A stretch of 64,000 nt of DNA from Alphaproteobacteria bacterium (GTDB lineage Bacteria > Pseudomonadota > Alphaproteobacteria > Rhodospirillales > Rhodospirillaceae): positions 62,001-126,000 of the forward strand of contig JAURPI010000042.1 of assembly GCA_030835385.1 (NCBI GenBank), in the 5' to 3' direction. Shown in pieces: positions 24,384 through 34,122 of this stretch. Position 1 is the stretch's first letter; every line of letters begins with the position of its first letter. The notes under the pieces were generated by a model. It saw only the letters and a program-made list of their open reading frames with translations, searched no databases and was not told the DNA's origin. The position numbers and the translations under genes were made by a program.

Positions 24384-26549
24384 TTAGGCAATGCCGTAGC
24401 CAGACGGTGGCAAAGGCAGGCGGCGCAAACGCTGACCTGTTGCTGCAAAGATGGCATTAGCCACCGCCGGCGCCGTGGCGGGCACAGCGGCTTCCCCGGC
24501 GCCACCAACAATTTCTTCAGACTCCAATAACTCGACCTCAACTACTGGCATGTTTGCCAAACGTATTGTGTCGTAGTCATGGAAGTTGGATTGCTCGACC
24601 ACACCGTCTTTGACTGTGATCTCGCCAAACATTGTCGCGCTTAAGGCGTAGGTAATGCCGCTTTCCATTTGATGCACGACATTAGAGGGGTCAAGTGCAA
24701 AGCCACAATCGTACGCGCACCAAATTTTTACGACCTCAAGATCGCCACTGGAGACATCAATCTCTGCCACTTGTGCGTTGACCGACCCAAAGCCCGGGCA
24801 GAAAGCGATACCAAGACCGCGGCCGGCCGGCATGTCGCGGCCCCACCCTGCCATCTCGGCCACCTTATCCAACACGGCAATTTCGCGGGGTTTATCGACA
24901 ATCAAACTGCGGCGAAATTCATATGGATCTTTGCCGGCAAAGTAGGCCAGTTCGTCCATGGCGCTTTCGGAGAAAAAGCCGTTTTGGGACGATGCCACAC
25001 CACGCCAAAAACCAACCGGCACCACGGGCTTATACTCAACATAGTCCACCAGTGTGTTTTCAATTGAGTAAGAGCCGCCAATCGCGCCGCCAAGAGACGT
25101 TGGGTCTGGAAAATTACGTGGCCGATTCTGGAATTGAAGGATCGACTCACCTGCTAAGCGGCTATGCATGGCGATCAAATTGCCGTCGTCATCCAACGCC
25201 GCCCTGATTCTGGCGACATAGGCCGCACGATAAAAGTCATGTTGAATGTCTTGTTCGCGAGTCCAAATCAGACTGACGGGACGCCCCTTAACCGCCATCG
25301 CTGCCTGTACGGATTGACGGGCGAAATCCGGCTCCCATTTACGGCCAAAGCCACCGCCGGCAAACGTGTTTTGAAGGTTGACGTTCTCGAGAGACAGCCC
25401 CGTGATCTTTGCCGCTTCCTCGCGCGCCAAGTCTTGCTGTTGGTGCGGAGACCACATTTGACAATGACTGTCCGTAACCAGCGCCGTCGATGCCATAGGC
25501 TCCATACAAGCATGGGCCAAGAAGGGCACTTCGTACTCTGCTTCGAAGGCACGTGTTGAGTCGGCAATGACGGCAGGCGCATCGCCCTTGGTGCCAAAGA
25601 AGGGACGCGCCTCATCATCAAGCGACGCCCGCATTTCTTGCCACATGTCGGAAGAGTTCAGGCTATCCATGCCTTTGAAGTCCCACTCGACGTCAAGAGC
25701 CTCGGCTGCCTTCTTAGCTTGCCAAAATGTCTCAGCGATAACGGCAAGTCCGCCGTCCACGTTTGTCACAGCAACAACGCCTGGCATGGACAAAGCCGCA
25801 TCACGATCATCGCGAATAATCTCGCCGCCATAGACCGGCGACGCCCGCAAGGCCGCATATAGCTTACCTTCCAACCTGACGTCTGCGCCGTAGTCTGCAG
25901 ATCCATCCACCTTAGCCGGCGTATCTTTACGGGTCACATTCTTGCCGAGCAGCTTAAAGTCGGCACGATCTTTTAGGGGCGGCTCTTCTAACGGAACCAA
26001 TTGAGACGCCGCGTCTGCCACCTCGCCAAAGCTGACAGATCGCCCACTTTCAGGGTGCGTAATGATTCCCCGATCCACAGACAGGTCTGACGCGTCTACA
26101 CCGAGCTTCTCTGCGGCAGCCCGTGCCAACATGTCTTTTGCTGCAGCACCGGTCTTGCGGAGCACATCGTAGTACCCACTGGTCGCATCTGATGCACCTG
26201 TGGACTGCCGGCCTTCTTTCGCAGGGTTTCCGTAGTCTGGATTGGCCGTGGCTAAACGGACATCGACCAAATCCCAATCGGCGTCCATTTCCTCCGCAAC
26301 AATTTTTGGCAGAGTTGTGTAAACACCCTGGCCGATCTCTGCACCGGGCACGACGATGGACACCCGATTACCTGGCAATACTTGCACATAGGCGTTTAGC
26401 TCAGCGGCATCGCCATCCGAAATAGCAGCAACTGATCGCGGCAGGCGCGCACCGAGCACCAGACCGCCCGCCGCAGCCGAAGTGACAAAAAAGGTTCGAC
26501 GACTCAGCCGCGTTTTTGACGGCTTGGGATGAGAGGTCTGAAAGGTCAT
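24384..26549 (-). CDS. Tat-exported molybdenum hydroxylase large subunit (isoquinoline 1-oxidoreductase beta type)
   Basis: 721 aa from ATG 26549 (AAGGA about 8 nt upstream). Twin-arginine signal LSRRTFFVTSAAAGGLVLGA. Xanthine-oxidase-family molybdopterin subunit: PGAEIGQGVYTTLPKIVAEE near the N-terminus, NTFAGGGFGRKWEPDF for cofactor binding, GVASSQNGFFSES, and GGAGEAAVPATAPAVANAIF carrying the catalytic Glu. The length and the domain order match IorB-type enzymes that hydroxylate N-heterocycles or oxidise aldehydes. The [2Fe-2S] small subunit usually coded beside it is absent here, and no cytochrome partner is seen. It ends 92 bp before the FGE-like operon on the same strand. Confidence 0.88.
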   Translation of the reverse strand: MTFQTSHPKPSKTRLSRRTFFVTSAAAGGLVLGARLPRSVAAISDGDAAELNAYVQVLPGNRVSIVVPGAEIGQGVYTTLPKIVAEEMDADWDLVDVRLATANPDYGNPAKEGRQSTGASDATSGYYDVLRKTGAAAKDMLARAAAEKLGVDASDLSVDRGIITHPESGRSVSFGEVADAASQLVPLEEPPLKDRADFKLLGKNVTRKDTPAKVDGSADYGADVRLEGKLYAALRASPVYGGEIIRDDRDAALSMPGVVAVTNVDGGLAVIAETFWQAKKAAEALDVEWDFKGMDSLNSSDMWQEMRASLDDEARPFFGTKGDAPAVIADSTRAFEAEYEVPFLAHACMEPMASTALVTDSHCQMWSPHQQQDLAREEAAKITGLSLENVNLQNTFAGGGFGRKWEPDFARQSVQAAMAVKGRPVSLIWTREQDIQHDFYRAAYVARIRAALDDDGNLIAMHSRLAGESILQFQNRPRNFPDPTSLGGAIGGSYSIENTLVDYVEYKPVVPVGFWRGVASSQNGFFSESAMDELAYFAGKDPYEFRRSLIVDKPREIAVLDKVAEMAGWGRDMPAGRGLGIAFCPGFGSVNAQVAEIDVSSGDLEVVKIWCAYDCGFALDPSNVVHQMESGITYALSATMFGEITVKDGVVEQSNFHDYDTIRLANMPVVEVELLESEEIVGGAGEAAVPATAPAVANAIFAATGQRLRRLPLPPSGYGIA

Positions 26550-26808
26550 GGCAGGCTTCCTTGGATTGGCTCGTTGCAGCAATCATTTGTGACGTTAAAT
26601 GTAACACAGCGGCAAACGAGTAAGAAAGAAGTTGGATGAAAATCACCCGACCAACCATCTCGTGAGCATTCGGGCGGCTATGCGCCGATATCAAGCCACA
26701 GGCTGGGCACTGTGCTCATTGTGCGGCTTTTCGCAGCCAGTCCCTAGCGTCACCCTCAAGGCGTTGATACGTTCACAACATGTTTAAAGTTACGTGAGGT
26801 TTCTCGCC

Positions 26809-27873
26809 ATGATGGAATACATTCTTCGCCAGCACGGCCGCGCCACCCTGGACTTTCTGTCCTCATTCGGACCGGCTATTGGCCCATTGATGAAAGAGCA
26901 ACATGCTGCGCTCGAGTCGGCAAATCTAAACGATGAAACCTTGGCTGACGACTTAGACGAACGCGCCAAACAAATTGAATCCGTGCTCGAAAAGGTGCCA
27001 GCCTTCCGGACCTCTAACTTGGTCGGAGAATGGCATGGAGAGCACCATGGTCGAACAGCTGCGGCGGCCTTTGAAGAAATCCAAGACGACTTGGCCTCAG
27101 ACTTTGATGCACTTGCGTCGGGGGGAACAACACTCGCGTACAATCCAGATTTAGAAATACCAAAGTACTGGCCCTACCCCATTCATCGCACCACCGGCGG
27201 TTGGGATGGCCATCGGCACATGGGTTTCATTCACGGCGAGTTGGTTCATCGTTACGTCGTCGGTAAAGCGGCCAAACCTCCGGCCGCTGGGGGAGCCCCA
27301 ACTGACATTTATGCAGATCGCCGCAATTTTGCCGAACAAGCGCCGCGACGTGACTATGAGCACGTGGTTGAAATCGGCTGTTCGTCCGGACCATACACGA
27401 CGAAACTCGCGGAAGTTTTTCCAGATGCAAAAATTTCAGCTTGCGACATTTCAATTACGCAGCTCGAACAAGCTCAACGCAACGGCAACAAACTTGGACA
27501 CAGCTGGAATCTATTCCACGCCGACGGTCGCAACACCGGGTTAGAAAACGAGAGCTGCGACCTATTTACCTCGTACATCATTTTGCATGAACTTCCCGTC
27601 GATGTGATTACCGACATCCTACGCGAAGGGTTCCGCACCTTGACCTCAGGCGGCGATCTTTTGTTTGGCGATGTCGCACCATACAACGCACTCAACAAGG
27701 TGGCGGCATGGCGCACCGATTACATGGCTAAGTACGGCGGCGAACCGTTCTGGCGGGGGTCATCAACCATGGACATGGTGGGTATTATGGAAGACATCGG
27801 TTTCGTTGATATCAAGTACGAAGGCATGGTACCGAATAACTATCCGTGGGTTACCTACGGTCGGAAGCCGTAA
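26809..27873 (+). CDS. SAM-dependent methyltransferase with an N-terminal helical domain
   Basis: 354 aa; ATG 26809 (or 26812) preferred over a GTG at 26794. Residues 1-170 are mostly helical with no known domain. Residues about 180-290 are a class I methyltransferase: VVEIGCSSGPYTTKLAEVFP (SAM motif I), ISACDIS, LFHADGRNTGLENESCDLFT and IILHELPVDV. Substrate unknown; the motif II/post-I arrangement resembles small-molecule O- or C-methyltransferases. It is 6 bp upstream of the 99-aa gene, so the two are likely co-translated. Confidence 0.8.
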   Translation: MMEYILRQHGRATLDFLSSFGPAIGPLMKEQHAALESANLNDETLADDLDERAKQIESVLEKVPAFRTSNLVGEWHGEHHGRTAAAAFEEIQDDLASDFDALASGGTTLAYNPDLEIPKYWPYPIHRTTGGWDGHRHMGFIHGELVHRYVVGKAAKPPAAGGAPTDIYADRRNFAEQAPRRDYEHVVEIGCSSGPYTTKLAEVFPDAKISACDISITQLEQAQRNGNKLGHSWNLFHADGRNTGLENESCDLFTSYIILHELPVDVITDILREGFRTLTSGGDLLFGDVAPYNALNKVAAWRTDYMAKYGGEPFWRGSSTMDMVGIMEDIGFVDIKYEGMVPNNYPWVTYGRKP

Positions 27874-27879
27874 CGCAAT

Positions 27880-28179
27880 ATGTCAGACCGCAAAACCTAT
27901 CCTGCGACCAAGAAGCCGAGAAAACGCAAGGCTCTCCGGCCAGAAGACATCGATAATGTCGGTCAAGCGATCATAACTTTGGCTCAAGAGCTGTGGGCCG
28001 TAAAAGACCGACAAGCCGTGACCGAAGCTGTTTTGAAAGCACGTGGCATCGATATCAGTGAGGATATCGACACCCACAAACCGGATGCCGAATTGGAAGC
28101 GGAACTAGCCGCAGCGCGTGAAGCCCTGGTCCAGAAAATTGTCATGGATTTGACCGGAGAATACGGACCACTCGAGTAA
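27880..28179 (+). CDS. Small helical protein, member of a two-copy local family
   Basis: 99 aa, ATG 27880, directly behind the methyltransferase. The basic N-terminus (TKKPRKRKALRPED) is followed by a helical core, LAQELWAVKDRQAVTEAVL, KARGIDISEDI and KPDAELEAELAAAREALVQK. The same core occurs in the protein at 42152-42529 (LAGEIWVNRDRQFVMEHLL, KPDAEIKEELRDARKVF), so these are paralogues. No known domain; the DRQ and KPDAE segments are the best conserved. It may be a partner or regulator of the adjacent enzyme. Confidence 0.72.
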   Translation: MSDRKTYPATKKPRKRKALRPEDIDNVGQAIITLAQELWAVKDRQAVTEAVLKARGIDISEDIDTHKPDAELEAELAAAREALVQKIVMDLTGEYGPLE

Positions 28180-28204
28180 CGAGGGCTTGAGTTTTAGCGT
28201 ATCG

Positions 28205-29002
28205 TTACGATCGGTCCACACGCAAAGTGTTGAGCACTGGGTAATCGGTCAGTAATTCGACACGAATATATTGGTTAGTGCCACGGTGGACGTGTTTGGC
28301 GTTCGCCCCTGCGAGCACATGGGACTCAGCCAACATCTTTTCAATTTCTCTGCGGTCATCCTCGGAGTGATACTCAAGATAAATCTGGTCTATGTCGCTA
28401 AGTCTCGCTTGCAACGCTTTAAGCACTGGCAACTCGGCGCCTTCGGTATCAACTTTCAGAATCGATATATGGTCGAGTTTAAGCTCCTTCATCATACGGC
28501 CCGCATGACGAAGCTCGACAGTTTGAGTCGTCTCAGACGTTTCTGCGCTGTTGTACAGTGAGTTTTGTAAGCACTGAGACGCCCCTTCAAACAAAGACAT
28601 ACTCGTGTCCTCGGAAAATAAACCGATAGGGAAGACTTCTGCAGAATGTGTTTGAGCAACGTTGCGCCGCAAGAATTCGACTGCACCAAGGGAAGGTTCA
28701 AAACAATAAAAGCGAGCATCACTAAAGTGGGCCGCCATAAATATTGTAAATGCGCCAAGGTTGGCCCCCACGTCGACAACGGTTTCAACGCTGTAGCCGG
28801 GAATGGGTAAGACCGGATAATCCTTCCCCGCTAGAATGCGCCGCACGTGCTGCCCGGTATTTGCGACATCCGGATACTGAAATTGGAAAGACCCACTCTT
28901 CGCATCAACCTGAATGGTTGAGGTGTTGTCGTAGTGAGACTGTGGCTGTGGGGGGACGGCGGTCATGGCGTCGGTATAAATGTCTCTATAGCCGCCATGC
29001 AA
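28205..29002 (-). CDS. FkbM-family methyltransferase
   Basis: 265 aa from ATG 29002, or 253 aa from ATG 28966; neither has a clear ribosome-binding site. The motif I VVDVGANLGAFTIFMAAHF, FYCFEPSLGAVEFLRRNV and ILKVDTEGAELPVLKAL are diagnostic of the FkbM methyltransferase domain (O-methylation of sugars, polyketides or lipids). No signal peptide. It is convergent with the 99-aa gene and divergent from the broken GGDEF gene. Confidence 0.82.
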   Translation of the reverse strand: MHGGYRDIYTDAMTAVPPQPQSHYDNTSTIQVDAKSGSFQFQYPDVANTGQHVRRILAGKDYPVLPIPGYSVETVVDVGANLGAFTIFMAAHFSDARFYCFEPSLGAVEFLRRNVAQTHSAEVFPIGLFSEDTSMSLFEGASQCLQNSLYNSAETSETTQTVELRHAGRMMKELKLDHISILKVDTEGAELPVLKALQARLSDIDQIYLEYHSEDDRREIEKMLAESHVLAGANAKHVHRGTNQYIRVELLTDYPVLNTLRVDRS

Positions 29003-29187
29003 CAGTGACCGTGATCTTCAGCTCGAAATGGCCGAATTCTCCCCATGGTAATGTCTTTCAGGGTCCATGTTGGCTAACCCTAGGGGCGCAAACTGCTCTT
29101 ATTGGTTGTATTTTAGGTATGTTTTGCCGTAATTAAGGCGAAACGGCTAGCAATAGACTGGCCGATTGATCGCACAGGACATGCCAT

Positions 29188-30138
29188 ATGCTGTTGGACT
29201 AAGACTTTAAACACAGTGACATCCACATCTTGGTGGTTGATGGAGTCACCGACGAAGCGGAAGACCTCGTCGCTAGCCTCATAAAGGCGGGGTTTAACGA
29301 ACCATACATTTCAGTTTCGCCATCGTTCGGCGACGCCATCACTGCGATCGAAAAAGAGAAAATCCACGTTGCTCTGATCAACTACGATTTAGCGCCTCAT
29401 ACGGGCTTTGAGTTGATGGAAGAGCTGTCAAGAATGGGCAATCCAGTTCCAGTCATTATGACCGCCAAATCTAAGGACTCGAAGATTGATTCATGCGCAA
29501 TGACCAGAGGTGCATACGATTACTTGATCCATGCAAACATAGAACCAGAACTCTTAGAGCGCACGATCCGCTACACCGTCATTCGTCGCAAACTAGAAGA
29601 CCAGTTGCTGCACGCTGCGCTGTACGTTGAGCTTTCAGGGTTGCCAAACCGCCGGGCGTTTTTCGATCGCCTTGGTCAGGGATTATTCCGGGCAGACCGC
29701 CACAAACAAGAACTTTCAATTTTCTATATCGACCTCAATGGATTCAAAACCGTCAATGACACACACGGACACCAGGCGGGTGATGAGGTCATTCGAGTGG
29801 TCGGGGACCGGCTCCAGAAATGCCTGCGCCGCACCGACACGCCGGCTCGTTTAGGGGGCGATGAGTTCACCTGTATTCTAGAAGACTTTCGTGATCGTGA
29901 AGTAGCGCTGGCTGTCATTGATAAGATTACAAATATCTTCGACAAGCCGATCTCATACGAGGGCATTGATCATCAGATCGGCGGGAGCTTAGGCGTGTCG
30001 TTCTATCCCGAGAATGCCACTGACGCTGACCTACTCATTTAACTTGCAGACGACTCTATGTATCAAGCAAAGGTCAAATCACGCCGCTCCGGAAAGCCTG
30101 AAGTGATCATCTCAACAGCAGAACTAAAATCCGCCTAG
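29188..30138 (+). pseudogene. Response regulator-diguanylate cyclase gene with two nonsense codons
   Basis: In one frame from ATG 29188 to TAG 30138 lie a receiver domain and a GGDEF domain, but TAA occurs at 29200-29202 (after Met-Leu-Leu-Asp) and at 30040-30042 (between DADLLI and LADDSMYQAK). The receiver keeps its phospho-acceptor Asp (INYDLAPHTG) and Lys (TAKSKD). The GGDEF domain keeps RLGGDEF and the inhibitory RxxD site, and the C-terminal AMY-type helix lies beyond the second stop. An internal TTG at 29230 could start a product lacking the last helix. The lesions look like two substitutions, not frameshifts, so the gene is probably recently inactivated. Confidence 0.75.
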
Positions 30139-30141
30139 CCA

Positions 30142-30699
30142 TCAGTTCAGCGGCACAGCGTCAGTCCTCTTGGTTGCACATAGACGCTGACGAACAGCGG
30201 GTCTTGGAGTTTGCTCAGAGCCGAGTTCATAGGCAACAACATTTAAGTTGTCACCAAATGCCCTCAACAACTCTCCCGATTCCAAGAGAAAATTAGGGTT
30301 TCTAGGGCGCCCTAGTTTTTCGTTTCCCTGCCCGAATGTTTCGAAGATAAGAACGCCGTCTGCCGCAAGCGAGTCTATGAGCTGCGGGAAATGGGGACGG
30401 TGGAGGTAATTCGTGACGACAATGCCATCGAACGCTGATTCTGGAAATGGCCAGTCGCCCATTTCCAAATCCACTTCAAGAAGTATCAGGCCAATCTGAT
30501 CCTTGAGGTCGGACATACCTGATACATCGATATCAACCGCTGTCACTTTGTATCCCTGACCAAGGAAGTGGCGGGTATGGCGACCATAACCAGCAGCAAC
30601 GTCCAGGATATGACCTCCCGATCGCACCAGCGGAGCGAACCTAGTTATCCAAGGCGAAGCCGGAATATCTGGATCATTTGGTCGGTCAAAGCTCGGCAT
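30142..30699 (-). CDS. Class I SAM-dependent methyltransferase
   Basis: 185 aa. Motif I is ILDVAAGYGRHTRHFLGQGY, then VTAVDIDVSG and DGIVVTNYLHRPHFPQLIDS, typical of the TehB-like/Methyltransf_11 group acting on small molecules. The protein is short and single-domain. It is convergent with the GGDEF pseudogene (3 bp between ends) and divergent from the M19-like gene. Substrate not inferable. Confidence 0.8.
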   Translation of the reverse strand: MPSFDRPNDPDIPASPWITRFAPLVRSGGHILDVAAGYGRHTRHFLGQGYKVTAVDIDVSGMSDLKDQIGLILLEVDLEMGDWPFPESAFDGIVVTNYLHRPHFPQLIDSLAADGVLIFETFGQGNEKLGRPRNPNFLLESGELLRAFGDNLNVVAYELGSEQTPRPAVRQRLCATKRTDAVPLN

Positions 30700-30797
30700 A
30701 CGGATTAGGGCTCAATTGTCGTGCTGTCAAAGACGTAGCTCATCGACTCTTACCACGCGAGAAAGGTAGCATACCCTGCAATGTGAAAGATTCTTGT

Positions 30798-32018
30798 ATG
30801 TTTCGTACAACATCAGCGGGTCTGGTCCTGTGTGGTCTTATACTTGGAATGCCAGCAGTGACATCTGCCCAGGATGCGCGTGCTCTTCACGACCGCATCA
30901 TCACCTTTGACGCGGAAATGGATATTCCATTCGAATTCATGGAAGGGGCCAATGATGTCGGACAAGAAACCGGCATGCAGATCGACCTACCTAAGATGGA
31001 CCGAGGAGGGTTAGACGGCGCGCTTTTTGTGAACTGGGTCTTGCAAGGCAGACGTACACCGTCCGCTTACGCGAAGGCCCGTGCCAATGCAGAGAAGAAA
31101 TTCGCTGCTATCGAAAATATGGTTCAAACCTATCCTGGCCGTATCCGGCTTGCTCGAACCGCAGATGACGCTGAAAAGTTAGTGGCTGAAGGCAGGCATT
31201 TTGCAGTTATGGGAATGGTAAATGCGTGGCCGCTTGGTCCTGACCTGACATGGCTTCCCGAACTATATGATCGCGGCCTGCGCAACATCACCTTCAACCA
31301 CGCCGGGCATAACCAATTTGCTGACTCGTCACGACCACGCGCACCACTCAATGACAAGCCCCAAGAACACGTCGGACTTTCACAGCTCGGCAGAAGCCTT
31401 GTCATGATGATGAACGACCTCGGCATCATCGTAGATGTCTCTCAAGTCTCACCGCAGACCCTGTTTCAAACAGCCGAACTATCTCGCGCGCCCATTATTG
31501 CGTCGCATTCGGGCGTAAAAAACATCATCGACACTGCACGAAATCTGACCGACACTGAGATGTTAGCCATTAAGGACAGTGGTGGCGCAGTCGGTATCGT
31601 CGCGTTTTCAAGTTACCTACGCCCAACGCGACCAGAACAGGGCGCGGCGTTTGGCGCCATTTTGGGTGAGTTTGGCACCACCAACCTCGCCGAAATCACA
31701 GCAAACTTCTCCGCTGAGAAAGTGGAGAAGTTTAAAACCGTCTTCGCGGCCTATGAAAAAGAGTTCCCACGGGCAACCGTCGCCCAATATGTCGACTCCA
31801 TCGCCTACGCAGTCGATTTGCTTGGTATTAATCACGTCATGATTAGCTCAGACATGGAACATGGCGGCGGTGTCACGGGATGGATTGATGCCGGTGAATC
31901 CCCGGGGGTGACAGAAGAGCTTGTTTCTCGGGGTTATATGGAGGATCAAATCGCCAAGCTGTGGTGGGGGAATTTTGCCCGCGTTTGGCGCGCCGTTGAG
32001 ACAGCAGCCGCCAATTAG
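30798..32018 (+). CDS. Exported peptidase M19 homologue, metal ligands mostly lost
   Basis: 406 aa from ATG 30798, where the signal peptide (SAGLVLCGLILGMPAVTSA) begins. The overall fold follows membrane dipeptidases (M19). The metal site is not intact: FDAEMDIP has Glu40 where M19 has His (HxD), GMVNAW has Val141 where the bridging Glu belongs, and DVSQVS has Gln216 where the third ligand His belongs. SHS (His237), the late Asp (SSDMEHGGG) and the Arg in TARN are kept. The intact paralogue at 38244 has all of them. It is probably a non-catalytic or altered-activity homologue of periplasmic dipeptidase. Reading frame and length are normal, so it is not a degraded gene. Confidence 0.8.
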   Translation: MFRTTSAGLVLCGLILGMPAVTSAQDARALHDRIITFDAEMDIPFEFMEGANDVGQETGMQIDLPKMDRGGLDGALFVNWVLQGRRTPSAYAKARANAEKKFAAIENMVQTYPGRIRLARTADDAEKLVAEGRHFAVMGMVNAWPLGPDLTWLPELYDRGLRNITFNHAGHNQFADSSRPRAPLNDKPQEHVGLSQLGRSLVMMMNDLGIIVDVSQVSPQTLFQTAELSRAPIIASHSGVKNIIDTARNLTDTEMLAIKDSGGAVGIVAFSSYLRPTRPEQGAAFGAILGEFGTTNLAEITANFSAEKVEKFKTVFAAYEKEFPRATVAQYVDSIAYAVDLLGINHVMISSDMEHGGGVTGWIDAGESPGVTEELVSRGYMEDQIAKLWWGNFARVWRAVETAAAN

Positions 32019-32109
32019 CGCAATTTGACGCAGTGCAGCAAAAAGCCTAAGAACATAGGAATAGTAGGCGATATAGGCCCGAACTCCTGTTTCTCATGGG
32101 TGGAGCGAT

Positions 32110-34122
32110 GTGGTGACCAAGCCGGCGGCACCTGACAGTCAGATACTTGATTTGGCGGCGGAATTTCCCGCAGCTGACCCGAAGGCATGGATGACCCTGG
32201 TCGAGAAATCCCTGGGTGGTCGACCTTATGAGAAATTGGCTTCGAAAAGCTACGACGGCCTTAGGATTGAACCGCTCTATACGGCGGAAGGGTCCAAACA
32301 AAAGAAAAGCCCTGCCATCCCAGTTCAACCAGGCTGGGATTTACGGTGCCTGTCATCGCACCCAGATCCGCGCGTAGCCAACAGACAAATATTGACGGAC
32401 CTTGAAAAAGGAGCGACCTCGATCTGGCTGAAGCTAGATCCGACAGGTCGCGCTGGCACGGTCATTAAATCCCGCGCCGACCTCAATACGTTGCTAGATG
32501 GAGTCTTTCTTGATCTTGCACCGGTGGTTCTTGATCCAGGCGGACCGTCTTTACCGCCCGCGGCTTATTTGATGGACTTGTTGACCCGCAAAAATGTGGC
32601 GAATGGTTCTTTCTCAGGAAACTTTGGCGCTGATCCGCTAAGCACCTTAGCTGCAGTTGGCAAAGTCATCGTGCCAATGGATACGCTTCTTGGACGTATG
32701 GCTGACCTAGCGGCTCATACAGCCAAGACCTATCCCAATGCCAAAGCACTCAACATCGCAACGACGGTGTATCACAGTGCGGGGTGTTCAGAGGCGCAGG
32801 AAATTGCAATCGCAATGGCCACTGCAGTCGAATATCTACGTCACATAATAACCGCTGGCGTTTACATTGACGACGCCTGTCGTCAGGTTGCCTTTACATT
32901 GACCTGTGACACCGATGTCTTTTTAACCATCGCTAAACTGCGCGCGGCGCGGCGACTGTGGGCCAGAGTGTCAGAGGTGTGTGGGTCAGACACATCAGCG
33001 CCTATTTACACCGTTACTGCACCACGCATGATGAGCCAGCGTGATCCTTGGGTGAATATGTTGCGTGGAACGGCCGCCTGTTTTGCGGCGGGGGCCGGCG
33101 GCGCTGATGCTATTACAGTGTTGCCTTTTGAGAGCGCTATTGGGTTGCCGACATCGTTAGGTCGGCGCGTCGCCCGCAACACCCAAATCATTCTGCAAGA
33201 AGAATCATCCATCAATAAAGTTACCGATCCTGCCGCAGGATCCTGGATGGTGGACTCTCTTACCGACAAGTTGACCGAAGCGGCTTGGTCTATTTTCCAG
33301 GAAATTGAGAAAGCCGGTGGCATGGCGACCGCACTTGAGAGTGGCGCTATCACTGAGCGTATTGGAACGACAGAATTGGCGCGTGCCATAAACATATCCA
33401 CACGCAAAGATGCACTCACCGGCGTCAGCGAATTCCCAAATCTCGCAGAAGATCCTGTCGAAATTGATACGCCAGATATTTCAGCAATCACGAGGGAAGC
33501 GGATGCCAGAGCGGCCAGCGCGCCTGGTGCAGTTGTGGACCTGCCCGAGCATGGGAATGGAACATTGATGGCGGCTCTGGTGAAAGCGGCAGCAGAGGAC
33601 ACATCTACCTCCACGATTGGCGCGGCTCTCAAAGGTTCTCCAATTGAACTCACGCCACTGCCACAACATCGTCTGGCAGAAGATTACGAGGCGCTTAGAG
33701 ACGATAGTGACAGCTTCGTCGCCAAGCATGGCGCGCGACCTCAAGTATTTCTCGCCAACATCGGCAGTATTGCCGAATTTACGGCACGGGCATCTTTTGC
33801 AAAAAACTTCTTTGGAGCCGGTGGCATTGAGGCTTTGGCTGGGCAAGGCGGCCTAAAAACGGATGTCATCGCAAGTGAGTATAAGAGCACTGGAGCCACA
33901 GTCGCTGTTATTTGTTCTGCCGACGACCTTTATTCTGAGTACACGGAAAAACTGGCCCGAGAGTTGAAAGCGGCAGGTGCTGTCGCTGTCTATATAGCGG
34001 GGCGGGGCGGCGAACATGAGCAAACCTGGAAATCAGCTGGTGTCGACGAGTTTATCTATATGGGCTGTGACGTATTGGCCGTTTTAACCGATACCCACCA
34101 ACGATTGGGGGTGAGTTCATGA
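32110..34122 (+). CDS. mutA: Methylmalonyl-CoA mutase small subunit
   Basis: 670 aa from GTG 32110 (GGAG 5 nt upstream). Like other MutA/beta subunits it has the TIM-barrel region ([40 protein letters not shown]) but its C-terminal B12-like domain ([16 protein letters not shown]) lacks the cobalamin DxHxxG motif. It dimerises with MutB, which holds the cofactor. The stop overlaps the MutB ATG by four bases. Function: rearrangement of methylmalonyl-CoA to succinyl-CoA from propionate, odd-chain fatty acid or branched-chain amino acid breakdown. Confidence 0.93.
   Translation: MVTKPAAPDSQILDLAAEFPAADPKAWMTLVEKSLGGRPYEKLASKSYDGLRIEPLYTAEGSKQKKSPAIPVQPGWDLRCLSSHPDPRVANRQILTDLEKGATSIWLKLDPTGRAGTVIKSRADLNTLLDGVFLDLAPVVLDPGGPSLPPAAYLMDLLTRKNVANGSFSGNFGADPLSTLAAVGKVIVPMDTLLGRMADLAAHTAKTYPNAKALNIATTVYHSAGCSEAQEIAIAMATAVEYLRHIITAGVYIDDACRQVAFTLTCDTDVFLTIAKLRAARRLWARVSEVCGSDTSAPIYTVTAPRMMSQRDPWVNMLRGTAACFAAGAGGADAITVLPFESAIGLPTSLGRRVARNTQIILQEESSINKVTDPAAGSWMVDSLTDKLTEAAWSIFQEIEKAGGMATALESGAITERIGTTELARAINISTRKDALTGVSEFPNLAEDPVEIDTPDISAITREADARAASAPGAVVDLPEHGNGTLMAALVKAAAEDTSTSTIGAALKGSPIELTPLPQHRLAEDYEALRDDSDSFVAKHGARPQVFLANIGSIAEFTARASFAKNFFGAGGIEALAGQGGLKTDVIASEYKSTGATVAVICSADDLYSEYTEKLARELKAAGAVAVYIAGRGGEHEQTWKSAGVDEFIYMGCDVLAVLTDTHQRLGVSS

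Noticed and set aside
32019-32109. Cobalamin riboswitch before mutA
   Set aside because: Only 91 bp separate the genes and no B12-box-like sequence or suitable multi-helix fold is visible.
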